Of a DNA stretch of 64,000 bases, positions 49,210 through 58,270 are shown one piece after another. The translations under genes and the position numbers were made by a program. Each line of letters starts with the position of its first letter. The first letter of the stretch is position 1. Source of the DNA: Curvibacter lanceolatus ATCC 14669. Its GTDB lineage: Bacteria; Pseudomonadota; Gammaproteobacteria; Burkholderiales; Burkholderiaceae_C. The notes under the pieces were generated by a model. The model was not told the origin of the DNA. It saw only the letters and a program-made list of their open reading frames with translations, and did no database searches. The DNA lies in contig NZ_KB906253.1 of the NCBI RefSeq assembly GCF_000381265.1, positions 186,001 through 250,000 of the forward strand. The letters run 5' to 3'.

Positions 49210-50934
49210 TCAGCGGCAACTGAAGCTCGAGGCCTGTTCCGGATCGCCTGCCACGTACCGGGCCACCTTGGGCCAGGGGCACAGGGGACGGCTGCGTCGG
49301 GGCGACCAGTCGGCCGGCACCTCGGGGTTGGGCAGCAGGCTGCCTGGGCCACGGGCCGAGGCCTCGATGGCTTGCGGCGCCTGGCCCCGCTCCGTCCAGG
49401 CGACCAGGGCCTCGACCAGATCGAACTGGTCGGTGGCCGGCCCACCCAGCGAATGGTTCATGCCCGGTACCAGGTAGAGGCGGGCACTGTCGCGGGCCCG
49501 TTCACCGTGGCGGGCCACAAAGCCCTCGTACCAACGGATGCTGTCCAGCGCCGAGAACACGGGGTCGGCCGTGCCATGGGCTACCAGCAGCTTGCCGCCC
49601 CGCTTCACGAACGATGCCAGGCCCATGGCGTCGGGCGGCGTCATGAAGTCCATCGCGCTCTGGGTGTAGACCGCGTCGCGGGCCAACAGCTTGGCGCCAT
49701 CGACCCGCACATCAAAGTTCAGCGCGTAGTGCGCCACGCTGCGCGCGTCGGCTGCCACCCCATCGGGCGGGGTGGTGAACACAAAGGCCAGCGCAATCGC
49801 GTCTCTTGGCCCCAGGCTGTTGGTGAACTTCCATTCGCGCCAGTTCCTGCCCTGGATGCCCGGGTCAAAGGGCAGGCCGGGGTACAGGTCCGGGCCCTTG
49901 AAGACGGCGTCCAGGGCATCGATCTGGGCCGGGCTCAGGCAGGCGGCGTCGCTGCCCGGCGGGCTGCCTTGCGCTGCGGTGCAGATGGGCACGTCCCGGC
50001 GCAGCTGAAACTGCGCCAGGCAGGCCTGCGCGTCCTGCACCAGGCCATCAGCCAGGCCGTCCAGCGCATCGCAACGCTTCAATATGGAATGGGCCAGCAG
50101 GCCCAACTCGGCCGGGCTGAAGCTGCTCTCGAGATCCGGCAGGCCATCGGGCCGGGCCTGGCGTGCCACCCGGGCCAGCTGCTGCGCATCCCACACCTGG
50201 GTCATGGCCGCCAGCGGCAGTCGGTAGCCCGGCGTGGTCACGGCAATGCCATCGAAGCCACCCAGGTCGCGTGCCGCGGCCACCAGGCCCAGGCGCCCAC
50301 CGTTGGAGCTGCCCACCAGGTAGGCCCGGTCGGGTGGCCGCCCGTAGTGGCGGGTGATCAAGGCCCGAGCCATCGGCACCGTCTGATTCAGGGTGTCGTA
50401 GCCATAGTCCAGACGGGCCTGCGGGTCGCGCCCGAACGTGGCCCCACCCACCACCGGCACGTCTCGTTCAAACGCATGGCCGCCATTGCTGCTGAGCACC
50501 GCAAAGCCCTTCAGCAGGCCATTGCTGGCCGGCCCACCGCCGAGGATGTTGCCGTAGGCCGGGGTCACAAAGCCGTCCAGCCCGCCATTGGCCTGGTAGA
50601 AGAAACGCCCGTTCCAGGCGGTGGGCAGGCGCATCTCAAAGCCGATGGCATAGCGCTTGCCATCCACCGGGCTGATGCGTTCATGAAGCTGGCCGCTGAT
50701 CACGCAGTGCTCAGGCATGGCGCTGGCGATGCCGGGCACCGTCAAACTGCCGTCGGGCACCTGTTGCGCCCCGGTGATCTTCAGGCCAGGATAGTTCAGG
50801 TCTTGAGCCAATTGGGCGCAGCCCAGGGTGGCTGCTCCTGATTGTGCTGGTGTCAAAGCAGTAGGGCGAGGGGCTGTGCATCCAGCAGCCAGTGATGCAA
50901 GAAGAAGACAAGCGGGGAAGTTCAAAGACGGCAT
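49210..50934 (-). CDS. tannase/feruloyl esterase family lipoprotein lacking the active-site Cys pair
   Basis: 574 residues. The lipoprotein lead ends LAAGCTAP. It aligns along its whole length with the paralogue at 39200 (RRDVPICTAAQG; FTNSLGPRDAIALAFVFTTP; RLYLVPGMNH). The triad is Ser in GSSNGGRL, Asp in AHGTADPVF and His in PGMNHSLGG. In the paralogue both Ser and His have a neighbouring Cys (GCS and NHC). Here both are Ser (GSS and NHS), so the active-site disulfide cannot form. It may have altered stability or substrate. Followed by a DUF3237 gene. Its promoter carries a repeat related to that of paralogue 1. Confidence 0.92.
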   Translation of the reverse strand: MPSLNFPACLLLASLAAGCTAPRPTALTPAQSGAATLGCAQLAQDLNYPGLKITGAQQVPDGSLTVPGIASAMPEHCVISGQLHERISPVDGKRYAIGFEMRLPTAWNGRFFYQANGGLDGFVTPAYGNILGGGPASNGLLKGFAVLSSNGGHAFERDVPVVGGATFGRDPQARLDYGYDTLNQTVPMARALITRHYGRPPDRAYLVGSSNGGRLGLVAAARDLGGFDGIAVTTPGYRLPLAAMTQVWDAQQLARVARQARPDGLPDLESSFSPAELGLLAHSILKRCDALDGLADGLVQDAQACLAQFQLRRDVPICTAAQGSPPGSDAACLSPAQIDALDAVFKGPDLYPGLPFDPGIQGRNWREWKFTNSLGPRDAIALAFVFTTPPDGVAADARSVAHYALNFDVRVDGAKLLARDAVYTQSAMDFMTPPDAMGLASFVKRGGKLLVAHGTADPVFSALDSIRWYEGFVARHGERARDSARLYLVPGMNHSLGGPATDQFDLVEALVAWTERGQAPQAIEASARGPGSLLPNPEVPADWSPRRSRPLCPWPKVARYVAGDPEQASSFSCR

Positions 50935-50970
50935 CAGAACAGGTGTGCGAGGCGGATGAGTTGTCTTATT

Positions 50971-50989
50971 TGATTACATTTAGTAAGTA
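50971..50989. promoter_or_regulatory. repeat related to tannase-1 operator, before tannase 2
   Basis: ATTAC (50973-50977), five bases, GTAAG (50983-50987), 37 bases before the minus-strand start at 50934. ATTACAT..AGTAA matches the centre of the 39112-39136 element. Confidence 0.5.
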
Positions 50990-51164
50990 AAAATATCGGT
51001 GCAAACCCTGCGCCACTGACCTGTGTGCGTTCTGCGCCAGCCCACGCGCAGCAAACGGCAGCGACCAGGCGCCAGGGACTGTCAGTGCATGGGCGTCAGG
51101 GCCATGGCCTTTCCCTGGTCATATCGCCGATGCCTGATAAATTAGTCGCATCGAGAGGTATTCC

Positions 51165-51434
51165 ATGAACCCTGAAGCCCATTATGAAAACGCCAACTTT
51201 CTGCGCGAATTGGCGGAAAGCCTGCCTGTGATTCGTCCGCTGGCGCACAAGCCTGCCCAGGCAGAGTTGTTGCAGCGGCTGGCCGATGCTGAGTTGGCCC
51301 AAGCTCAGCATGAGGAATGGGTTCGGGCCAAAGTTTCGTCCGCCCGTGCTGACGACCGGCCTACATTGAGCACAGACGAGGTGGCCGCCCGCTTGACTCG
51401 GCGTTACGACAGGATGAGTGGTGTACCGCGTTGA
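51165..51434 (+). CDS. type II toxin-antitoxin antitoxin
   Basis: 89 residues from ATG 51165 with GAGAGG upstream. The C-terminal part, HEEWVRAKVSSARADDRPTL followed by STDEVAARLTRR, matches the tail of antitoxins that pair with ParE/RelE toxins (W-V-x-x-K-V ... DPRP/DDRP ... E-V). The N-terminal helices would carry the DNA-binding or dimerisation function. It overlaps its broken toxin partner by 14-17 bases. Antitoxins of this kind neutralise the toxin and repress the operon. It may now be a relic free of its toxin. Confidence 0.75.
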   Translation: MNPEAHYENANFLRELAESLPVIRPLAHKPAQAELLQRLADAELAQAQHEEWVRAKVSSARADDRPTLSTDEVAARLTRRYDRMSGVPR

Positions 51435-51717
51435 ATGGAGCGTCTCGGCGTTGGAGGACATCGAGGCGCTGTTTGACTATCTGGCAGAGCACAGCTCCCT
51501 GTAGGATGCCAACCGGCTTTGTCGGGATCTGCTGCTCAGTACCGAACGGCTGGCAGAGTTCCCCAGGTTGTACGAGGCGGCACCAGAATACGGTGAGGGC
51601 GTTCGCCGTATCAGTTTGAATGGGCAGAACGTGTTGTACGAGATTGACGATGGGTCAAAAGCCGTCAAGATACTGGCCGTGGTCGGACAGCGGCAAAACC
51701 CACGAGCGGTTCGGTGA
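51418..51717 (+). pseudogene. ParE/RelE-family toxin interrupted by an in-frame TAG
   Basis: From GTG 51418 (or 51421) the frame reads VYRVEWSVSALEDIEALFDY, then LAEHSSL, then TAG at 51502-51504. Reading continues in the same frame without another stop: RLAEFPRLYEAAPEYGEGVR, ISLNGQNVLYEIDDG and VKILAVVGQRQNPRAVR, to TGA at 51715-51717. The text matches the ParE/RelE toxin plan across the stop, so a single C-to-T (CAG to TAG) change probably killed it. Alternatives are a tolerated stop or a sequencing error. It follows the antitoxin gene with overlap, as in intact modules. Confidence 0.8.
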
Positions 51718-51745
51718 TCTCGGTGCTGCGGAGATCGCTTCCACT

Positions 51746-52882
51746 TCACAACACCCGCCCCAAACCCCGCACCCGCAGCAGCCACCCCGCCAGCACAAAG
51801 CACAGCAGGCACGACAGGCTGCCGGTGACGGCCCATTTCAGCAGCGGTGCCGCGCCCACACCCGCGCCGGCCAGGGCCACGGCCACCAGCACGGGCGGGT
51901 GGATCACATAGATGGCAAAGGCCCGGCGAGACAGGTCGGTCTGCCAGCGGTGGGTGGGGCGCCATGCCGGCCCGAAGGCCTGCAGCAGACGCAGCAAAAT
52001 GCCCCAGGCCACCAGGGGCTCCCAGAAGGCATAGGCCACCGGCAGGATGGCCGAGCGCAGTTCAGGCCAACGCGCGCCCAGCCCATAGAGCACCGGCAGC
52101 ACGGGCAGACAGCACAGGGCCAGCCGCCACCAGAACCGCAGCTCGGTGCCGGGCAGGCGCTCCAGCCAGGCCGACCGTGCCGCGCGGCAGCCCACCCCGA
52201 ACAGCAGCGCGTAGCTGGCGAAATAGCCCAGTTGCAGGCCCCACACATTGACGCCGACGGGCCAGGCCTGGCGCAGCAGCCAGGCTGTGGCACCGGTGGC
52301 CAGGGCCGCCAGCAGCAGCGTGCGGCGGCGTGGCCAGGGGCGGGCATCTGGCTGCCAAGGGCCAGCCGCCGGCCCGGGCAGTCGCCCTCGGCCCCACCAC
52401 CAGGCCAGCGCCGCGCCGGTCATCAGCAGCAGTGCCTGGGCAAACCACAGTGGCCCGTTCTCGAAGGTGTTGTGCTGCAGCAGCGTTAGAAAGGTCTCCC
52501 CCCAGGGCTTGCCCCGCGCGGTGGCGGCCAGCGCGATGGTGGCCGGCCCGATCAGCGTGCCATACACCAGCAGGGGCAGGCCCAGCCGCAGCAGGCGCCC
52601 ACGCACAAAATCGAACAGACCCTTGCGGGCCAGGGCCGGCGGCGTGAAGTAGCCCGCCAGCAGAAAGAACAGGCCCATGAACCAGGCCTGGTTGACGGTG
52701 CAGAAGAAGACCAGCAACTGCACGTCCAGGCGCGGGCTGGTGGCCACCTCGCGGTAATACCAGCCGCCGATGGCGCCATAGGTGATGGCCGCATGGTGCA
52801 GCACCACCAGCAGGGTGCAGAGACCGCGCAGCATGTCCAGCCCCGGTTGCTGCGGGTGGGCCGGGCCAGCTGTGCGCCGCAT
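51746..52882 (-). CDS. acyltransferase 3 family membrane protein
   Basis: 378 residues from ATG 52882, with about ten membrane segments. The family opening is GLDMLRGLCTLLVVLHHAAI, with the conserved His pair at LHH. Later motifs include WFMGLFFLLAGYFTPPALAR and GPLWFAQALLLMTGA, and the C-terminal AIYVIHPPVLVAVALAGAGV. It likely O-acylates a cell-surface sugar or polymer. It starts five bases after the stop of the upstream unknown gene, so the two are an operon. Confidence 0.9.
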   Translation of the reverse strand: MRRTAGPAHPQQPGLDMLRGLCTLLVVLHHAAITYGAIGGWYYREVATSPRLDVQLLVFFCTVNQAWFMGLFFLLAGYFTPPALARKGLFDFVRGRLLRLGLPLLVYGTLIGPATIALAATARGKPWGETFLTLLQHNTFENGPLWFAQALLLMTGAALAWWWGRGRLPGPAAGPWQPDARPWPRRRTLLLAALATGATAWLLRQAWPVGVNVWGLQLGYFASYALLFGVGCRAARSAWLERLPGTELRFWWRLALCCLPVLPVLYGLGARWPELRSAILPVAYAFWEPLVAWGILLRLLQAFGPAWRPTHRWQTDLSRRAFAIYVIHPPVLVAVALAGAGVGAAPLLKWAVTGSLSCLLCFVLAGWLLRVRGLGRVL

Positions 52883-52887
52883 GGTGT

Positions 52888-53670
52888 TCAGCCTGGGGTG
52901 GGCCCTGCTGCCAGCAGGGCCTTGGCAGCGTCGATGCGCAGGGCCAGGGGCACGCTGGGGTCGTCCATCACGGCGCGCAAGAAGGCCTGGGGGCTCAGCC
53001 CGGGGCCGGGCCCGGTGGCGGTATGGGGGGCGGTATCGGGGCCGGTATAGGCGTGGGTATTGGGGGCGTTCTGGGGCTCGGCCGGTGCGGGTGCTTTGGG
53101 GGCTGGCGCCGGCTGCAGCCGTTCCCAGGCTTGCAGCATGTCGCCGGGGCGCATGCTGCTCAGCCGCGACAGCAGGTCGGCCTGGGCGTCGGGGCCAGGC
53201 GGCAGGTCGATGGCGGGCTCGTCGCCAAACACGGCAGCCAGGTCGGGCGCGACAAAGGCCGACCACAGACCGGTGTCAGGGCGCAGCGCCGGCACCTGGG
53301 GCACGCCCTGCCCAGGCTGGGGCAGCAGGCGCAGGCGGCGCTCGGGCACGCCGGGCAGGTAGCGCTCGCACAAGGCCCGCAAAAAGGCCTGGGCCTGCTC
53401 CTGCGGCAGTGGCTGCGTCCACGAGAACCACAGTTGGTAGCCGTCCAGCCCATTGATGGCAATGGCCGGGGCCGGCAAGCCCAGATCGGCCTGCACGCCC
53501 TGCCACACCGCCGACAGCGCCGGCCAATCGGCCGGGCGGGCCAGCTCCAGCACGGCCGCCCGCAGTTCACCGTCGGGGCCATTCAGCGCCAGATCGCTCG
53601 CGTCGCCCTGGGGCGGCGCGGCGCCAGAGGGCAGGTACAGGCGGCACAGCTCGGTTTGCAATCGGTTCAT
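52888..53670 (-). CDS. hypothetical protein with Pro/Ala-rich linker
   Basis: 260 residues. A globular part to about residue 185 contains INGLDGYQLWFSWTQPLPQE and PDTGLWSAFVAPDLAAVFGD. Next comes a Pro/Ala/Thr-rich linker of about 45 residues (APAPKAPAPAEPQNAPN; TAPHTATGPGPG) and a short C-terminal helical segment (FLRAVMDDPSVPLALRIDAA). No family is recognised; some phrases loosely recall primase-polymerase-associated proteins but I would not assign it. The linker DNA is a run of near-repeats (53023-53070). Operonic with the acyltransferase. Confidence 0.55.
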   Translation of the reverse strand: MNRLQTELCRLYLPSGAAPPQGDASDLALNGPDGELRAAVLELARPADWPALSAVWQGVQADLGLPAPAIAINGLDGYQLWFSWTQPLPQEQAQAFLRALCERYLPGVPERRLRLLPQPGQGVPQVPALRPDTGLWSAFVAPDLAAVFGDEPAIDLPPGPDAQADLLSRLSSMRPGDMLQAWERLQPAPAPKAPAPAEPQNAPNTHAYTGPDTAPHTATGPGPGLSPQAFLRAVMDDPSVPLALRIDAAKALLAAGPTPG

Positions 53671-53720
53671 GGTGGGGTAGGGCAGACAGGTGGCCGAACT
53701 CTAACCCAGGCCGGGCGCAT

Positions 53721-54545
53721 TCAGCCCATGGTGCGCACCGAGCTGCTGACAGCCCGCGCACACTGCAGCAGCGGCGGGGCCAGCCTGCGTTCGGCTTCTT
53801 CCAGCGTCCAGCGGCTGGTGGGCGCCACCACATGGATGGCGCCCAGCGGGCGGCCGCTGGCGCCCAGCACGGGGGCTGCCAGCGTCATGTCGCCCAGAAA
53901 GAGTTCTTCGCGGTTGATGGCGTAGCCGCGCTGGCGTGCCTGGCGCAGGGTGTCCAGGATGTCGGCCACCGCCGTCAGCGTGTGCTGGGTGTGGGCCACC
54001 CGGTGCGCACCTTCGATCAAGGCCTGTGCTTCGGCTTCGGGCAGCGCACTCAGGTAGGCCCGGCCCGAGCCGGTGCAGTACATGGGGATGCGGCTGCCGA
54101 TGGGCATGTGCACCGGCACGAACTGGGCGCTCACGAAGCGGGCCACATAGACCATGTCTTCGCCATCGCCTTCGGTCAGGCAAGAGGTTTCGGTGGTGAC
54201 GTTCGACAGCTCCGACAGAAAGGGGTTGGCGATCTCGATCATCGGATTGGCCGACAGGTAGTTGAAGCCGATCTCCATCACCCGGGGGGCGAGCTGGTAG
54301 CGCCGTGTCTGCGGGTGTTTGCGCAGGTAGCCCAGTTGCTCCAGGGTGTAGACCATGCGCTGGGCCGAGCTCTTGTTGATGCCCACCGCTTCGCCCACCT
54401 CGGCGATCGTCATGGTGCGACGCTGGCCATTGAAAGCCCGCAGCACCCCCAGACCTTTTTCAAGTGACTGATTGAACAGCAGGCTGTTGCTGGCGGCGGG
54501 CGCCTCGTCGGGGCCAGGCGTTTGGGGGTCTTGTATGGGGTTCAT
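53721..54545 (-). CDS. IclR family transcriptional regulator (3)
   Basis: 274 residues. The HTH near residues 45-65 (TIAEVGEAVGINKSSAQRMV) is followed by YTLEQLGYLRKHPQTRRYQL. The effector domain contains FVPVHMPIGSRIPMYCTGSG, RAYLSALPEAEAQAL and LAAPVLGASGRPLGAIHVVA. It is divergent from an amino-acid ABC importer, and a 7-bp inverted repeat sits in the shared promoter region. It probably represses or activates that importer operon. Confidence 0.95.
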   Translation of the reverse strand: MNPIQDPQTPGPDEAPAASNSLLFNQSLEKGLGVLRAFNGQRRTMTIAEVGEAVGINKSSAQRMVYTLEQLGYLRKHPQTRRYQLAPRVMEIGFNYLSANPMIEIANPFLSELSNVTTETSCLTEGDGEDMVYVARFVSAQFVPVHMPIGSRIPMYCTGSGRAYLSALPEAEAQALIEGAHRVAHTQHTLTAVADILDTLRQARQRGYAINREELFLGDMTLAAPVLGASGRPLGAIHVVAPTSRWTLEEAERRLAPPLLQCARAVSSSVRTMG

Positions 54546-54561
54546 GGCACTTAAAAATCGA

Positions 54562-54585
54562 TATTCGATTCTATAACGTCGAATA
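54562..54585. promoter_or_regulatory. candidate operator of IclR regulator 3
   Basis: Arms TATTCGA (54562-54568) and TCGAATA (54579-54585) with a 10-base spacer. A second overlapping palindrome, AATCGA..TCGATT, spans 54556-54570. Lies 17 bases from the IclR start and 120 bases before the binding-protein gene. Confidence 0.6.
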
Positions 54586-54705
54586 GTGGTTTGTATTAAT
54601 TGAAATAAGAGTTGAGTGAATCGATGATTGGCATGGTCGTTGCATCCAACGGTGCATCTTCACCCCTTCATCCACCCCCGGGCCTTGCCCGTCTAGGAGC
54701 TTTCC

Positions 54706-55470
54706 ATGTCACTTGCCTCACCTCTTCGCCGTGCTGCCCTGATCTTGTGCGCTGCCTGTGTCACTTCGGGTGCATGGGCCCAGGGCGGTGCATCCAGCTA
54801 CAACGTGGGGGCCACGGCCACCGGCATTCCGTTCACCTTTCTGGACGTCAAGAGCAACTCCATCCAGGGCATGATGGTGGACACCGTGACGGCGGTGGGC
54901 AAGGCCGGTGGCTTCACCGTCAACGTGCAGCAGACCGTGTTTTCGGCCCTGATCCCTTCGCTCACTTCGAACAAGATCGACATCATCTCGGCCGCCATGC
55001 TCAAGACGGCGGCACGCCAGCAGGTGGTCGACTTCAGCGACCCGGTCTATTCCTATGGCGAGGGTCTGCTGGTCAAGGCCGACGACGCCAAGCCCTACAC
55101 CTCACTCGATGAACTCAAGGGCGAGATCGTGGGGGCCCAGGTGGGCACGGTGTTCCTGGACATGCTCAACAAGAAGGGCATCTTCAAGGAGGTGCGCAGC
55201 TACGACTCGGTGGCCGACCTGGCGCGCGACCTGGCCTTGGGCCGCATCAAGGCGGCGCTGGCCGACCAGCCCATCATGGCCTACCAGATCCGGCAGAACA
55301 CCTTCCAGGGGGTGCGCCTGGTCGACAGCTACAAGCCCGTCAATGTGGGCGATGTCTGCCTGGTGGTGCGCAAGGGCGATACCGAGACCCTGGCCCGGCT
55401 CAACAAGGCCATTGCCGCCATCAAGGCCGATGGCACCCTGGCCAAGATCGTGCAGAAGTGGGGCATCTGA
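54706..55470 (+). CDS. ABC transporter periplasmic amino-acid-binding protein (family 3)
   Basis: 254 residues with AGGAG seven bases upstream. The signal peptide ends near SGAWAQ. The type-3 binding fold has TGIPFTFLDVKSNSIQGMMV, NKIDIISAAMLKTAARQQVV, VDFSDPVYSYGEGLLVKADD, VGAQVGTVFLDML and the late LARLNKAIAAIKADGTLAKI, VQKWGI. It delivers an amino acid or derivative to the permease/ATPase encoded just after. Possible ligands include aspartate, asparagine or D-amino acids given neighbours; inference only. Confidence 0.93.
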   Translation: MSLASPLRRAALILCAACVTSGAWAQGGASSYNVGATATGIPFTFLDVKSNSIQGMMVDTVTAVGKAGGFTVNVQQTVFSALIPSLTSNKIDIISAAMLKTAARQQVVDFSDPVYSYGEGLLVKADDAKPYTSLDELKGEIVGAQVGTVFLDMLNKKGIFKEVRSYDSVADLARDLALGRIKAALADQPIMAYQIRQNTFQGVRLVDSYKPVNVGDVCLVVRKGDTETLARLNKAIAAIKADGTLAKIVQKWGI

Positions 55471-55500
55471 GGCCTGCGCGCCCCGATCTGAAAGCGCTTC

Positions 55501-56172
55501 ATGAGTGCATCCCAGTTCATCGAACATGCGCGTGAGTTCCTGCCCATCCTGTTGCAGGGGGCGGTGGTCACGGTCGAGGTCACGCTGTTGTCCTTTGTCT
55601 TCAGCACCGTGCTGGGCCTGGTGCTGGCGCTGACCCGGTTGTCACCGATCCGCGCCCTGGCCTGGGGCGGGGGAGCGGTGATCAACCTGATCCGCGGCCT
55701 GCCCATCATCGTGCAGCTGTTCTACATCTACTTTGTGCTGCCCGACATCGGCATCCAGCTCACGGCCTTCCAGGCCGGCGTGATCGGCCTGGGCATCGCC
55801 TATTCGCCCTACCAGGCGGAGAACTTCCGGGCCGGCATCGAGGCGGTCGACCCCGGCCAGCGCGAGGCCGCCCTGGCCATGGGCATGGGGCCGGCGCTGA
55901 TCATGCGCCGGGTGATCTTGCCGCAGGCCTTTCGCATTGCGCTGCCGCCCTACGGCAACACGCTGGTGATGATGCTCAAGGATTCGTCGCTGGTGTCCAC
56001 CATCACCGTGGCCGAAATGACCCGGGCCGGGCAGCTGATTGCCTCGTCCACCTTCCAGAACATGACGGTCTACACCCTGGTGGCTCTGTTGTACCTGGTG
56101 CTGAGCCTGCCCCTGGTGGCCGGCCTGAAGAAACTGGAAAGCCACCTTCGCAAGGGAGCCCGCAGGCCATGA
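55501..56172 (+). CDS. ABC transporter permease (HisM/GlnP type)
   Basis: 223 residues with about five membrane segments. Typical features are [20 protein letters not shown] at the N-terminus, [20 protein letters not shown], and the EAA-type coupling loop with [20 protein letters not shown]. Late [20 protein letters not shown] is also characteristic. It forms the membrane channel, probably as a homodimer since only one permease gene is present. It overlaps the ATPase gene by four bases (ATGA). Confidence 0.94.
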   Translation: MSASQFIEHAREFLPILLQGAVVTVEVTLLSFVFSTVLGLVLALTRLSPIRALAWGGGAVINLIRGLPIIVQLFYIYFVLPDIGIQLTAFQAGVIGLGIAYSPYQAENFRAGIEAVDPGQREAALAMGMGPALIMRRVILPQAFRIALPPYGNTLVMMLKDSSLVSTITVAEMTRAGQLIASSTFQNMTVYTLVALLYLVLSLPLVAGLKKLESHLRKGARRP

Positions 56173-56927
56173 TCGAGATCCGCGATTTGCACAAGCGCTA
56201 CGGCGCCCACGAGGTGCTCAAGGGCGTCAGCCTGAACGTGGAGGCCGGCCAGGTGGTGTGCCTGATTGGGCCTTCGGGCTCGGGCAAATCCACCGTGCTG
56301 CGTTGCATCAACGGGCTGGAGACCTACGAGGGCGGCGAGATCCGCGCCTTTGGCCAGCCGGTGGATGTGCGCAGCCCGGCCATCCGCCAGTTGCGCTGCC
56401 GCATGGGCATGGTGTTCCAGCGCTTCAACCTGTTTGCCCACCGCAGTGTGCTGGACAACGTGATGGAAGGCCCCGTGCATGTGCTGGGCCAGGCCCGCGG
56501 CCCGGCCCGCGCGCTGGCCCTGGATCTGCTCGACAAGGTGGGCCTGGTGGACAAGGCCCAGGCCTACCCGGCCCAGCTCTCTGGCGGGCAGCAGCAGCGG
56601 GTGGCGATTGCCCGCGCGCTGGCCATGAAGCCCGAAGCCATGTTGTTCGACGAGCCCACCTCGGCCCTCGACCCCGAGCTGGTGGGCGATGTGCTGGAGG
56701 TGATGCGCGCCCTGGCCCGTGAAGGCATGACCATGATCGTGGTCACCCACGAAATGGGCTTTGCCCGCGAGGTGGCCGACCGCGTGTGCTTTCTGCACAG
56801 CGGCACCATCGTCGAAGAGGGCAGCTCGGCCCAGGTGCTGGGCGCACCGCGCCACGCGCGCACCCAGGATTTTCTGCGCCGGGTGCTGCACCAGCCTGCC
56901 CAGGCCACGTTGGAGCCCACCCCATGA
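56169..56927 (+). CDS. polar amino acid ABC transporter ATPase (GlnQ type)
   Basis: 252 residues. Walker [10 protein letters not shown] is near residue 35. The Q-loop is in [20 protein letters not shown], the signature is [20 protein letters not shown], Walker B plus catalytic Glu is [15 protein letters not shown], and the H-loop is [16 protein letters not shown]. This is the standard importer ATPase that drives the preceding permease. It overlaps the FAD-oxidoreductase start by four bases (ATGA), so all four genes form one operon. Confidence 0.96.
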   Translation: MIEIRDLHKRYGAHEVLKGVSLNVEAGQVVCLIGPSGSGKSTVLRCINGLETYEGGEIRAFGQPVDVRSPAIRQLRCRMGMVFQRFNLFAHRSVLDNVMEGPVHVLGQARGPARALALDLLDKVGLVDKAQAYPAQLSGGQQQRVAIARALAMKPEAMLFDEPTSALDPELVGDVLEVMRALAREGMTMIVVTHEMGFAREVADRVCFLHSGTIVEEGSSAQVLGAPRHARTQDFLRRVLHQPAQATLEPTP

Positions 56928-58252
56928 ACCCACGGTATTCCGAAGCCATGCCGCCCTCGCTGTGGGCGGCCACGGCCCCACCGGCCACCGCCACGCCGGC
57001 GCTGGCCGAGTCGATCAGCACCGACGTGCTGGTGATCGGCGCCGGCTACACGGGCCTGTCCACCGCCTTGCACCTGGCCCAGGCGGGCACGCGGGTGGTG
57101 GTGCTGGAGGCCCGCGAGCCGGGCTGGGGCGCCTCCGGGCGCAATGGCGGGCAGGTCAACCCCACCCTCAAGCACGACCCGGACGAACTCAGGGCCTTGC
57201 TGGGGCCCGAGCGGGCCGAGGCGCTGATCGAGGTGGTGTCCGGCTCGGCCGATCTGGTGTTCGAGCTGATCCGCAAACATGGCATTGCCTGTGATCCGGT
57301 GCGTGCCGGCTGGCTGCAGCTTTCTTACGACGAGAAGCTGTTGGCTGGCCTGCAGGCCCGTTCGCGCCAATGGGCCGCGCGGGGTGTGCCGGTCGAGTGG
57401 CTGGACCGGGCCGCGGTGGCGCGCCGCGTGGGCACCGAGGCCTTTGCCGGTGGCTGGCTCGATGGCCGCGCCGGTGGGGTGCAGCCGCTGGCCTATGCAC
57501 GAGGCCTTTTGCAGGCCGCCCAGTTGCTGGGCGTGCAGGTGCACGGGCACAGCCCGGTGAGCGCCTTGCAGTGGGTGGGTGGGCATTGGGTGGCCACCGG
57601 CCCGGGGGGCAGCACGGTGCGCGCCGACCGCGTGGTGATCGCCACCAATGGCTACACCGACGGCCTCTGGCCGGGCCTGCGCCAGACCGTGCTGGCGGCC
57701 AACAGCTTCATGGTGGCCACGCGCCCGCTGCAGGGTGACGCGGCCGCTGCCATCCTGCCGGGGGGCGAGACGGCCTCCACCTCGCAGCGCTTGCTGTTGT
57801 ACTTCCGCAAAGACGCCCAGGGGCGGTTGCTGATGGGCGGGCGCGGCCATTTCAGCGACCCGGTCGGTGCGCCCGATTTTGCCCACCTCGAACGTTCGCT
57901 GGCCTTGTTGTTTCCGGGCCTGGGGCCCTTGCAGTACGAGTACCGCTGGGCCGGTCGCATCGCCATCACGCGCGACTTCATGCCCCATGTGCACGAGCCC
58001 GTACCCGGCGTGACCCTGGCGCTGGGCTGCAATGGGCGCGGCATTGCCCTGTGCACCAGCCTGGGCCAGCAGATCGCCCGGCGTCTGACGGCGGGCGATC
58101 TGGCGGGAGGGGCACCGTTTCCTTACCCCGTCACCCGCATGCGGCGCATCCCCTTGCACGGGCTGCAGCGCTTCTACATCGCGGCGGGCGTGGCCTGGTA
58201 CTCGCTGCTGGATCAGCTGGAGGCCAGCAAGAGCCGCCTCGCTGGAGGCTGA
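56924..58252 (+). CDS. FAD-dependent amino-acid oxidoreductase (DAO family)
   Basis: 442 residues from ATG 56924. The FAD site [19 protein letters not shown] lies near residues 35-53. [18 protein letters not shown] is the classical sequence of the gamma-glutamylputrescine oxidase/DadA-like amine oxidase group, and [20 protein letters not shown] and [17 protein letters not shown] are further group hallmarks. It oxidises an amine or secondary amino acid such as a polyamine derivative. Translational coupling to the ABC importer suggests the imported compound is its substrate. A D-amino acid is also possible. Confidence 0.91.
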   Translation: MNPRYSEAMPPSLWAATAPPATATPALAESISTDVLVIGAGYTGLSTALHLAQAGTRVVVLEAREPGWGASGRNGGQVNPTLKHDPDELRALLGPERAEALIEVVSGSADLVFELIRKHGIACDPVRAGWLQLSYDEKLLAGLQARSRQWAARGVPVEWLDRAAVARRVGTEAFAGGWLDGRAGGVQPLAYARGLLQAAQLLGVQVHGHSPVSALQWVGGHWVATGPGGSTVRADRVVIATNGYTDGLWPGLRQTVLAANSFMVATRPLQGDAAAAILPGGETASTSQRLLLYFRKDAQGRLLMGGRGHFSDPVGAPDFAHLERSLALLFPGLGPLQYEYRWAGRIAITRDFMPHVHEPVPGVTLALGCNGRGIALCTSLGQQIARRLTAGDLAGGAPFPYPVTRMRRIPLHGLQRFYIAAGVAWYSLLDQLEASKSRLAGG

Positions 58253-58270
58253 TCAGGCCCCTGCGCCGAC

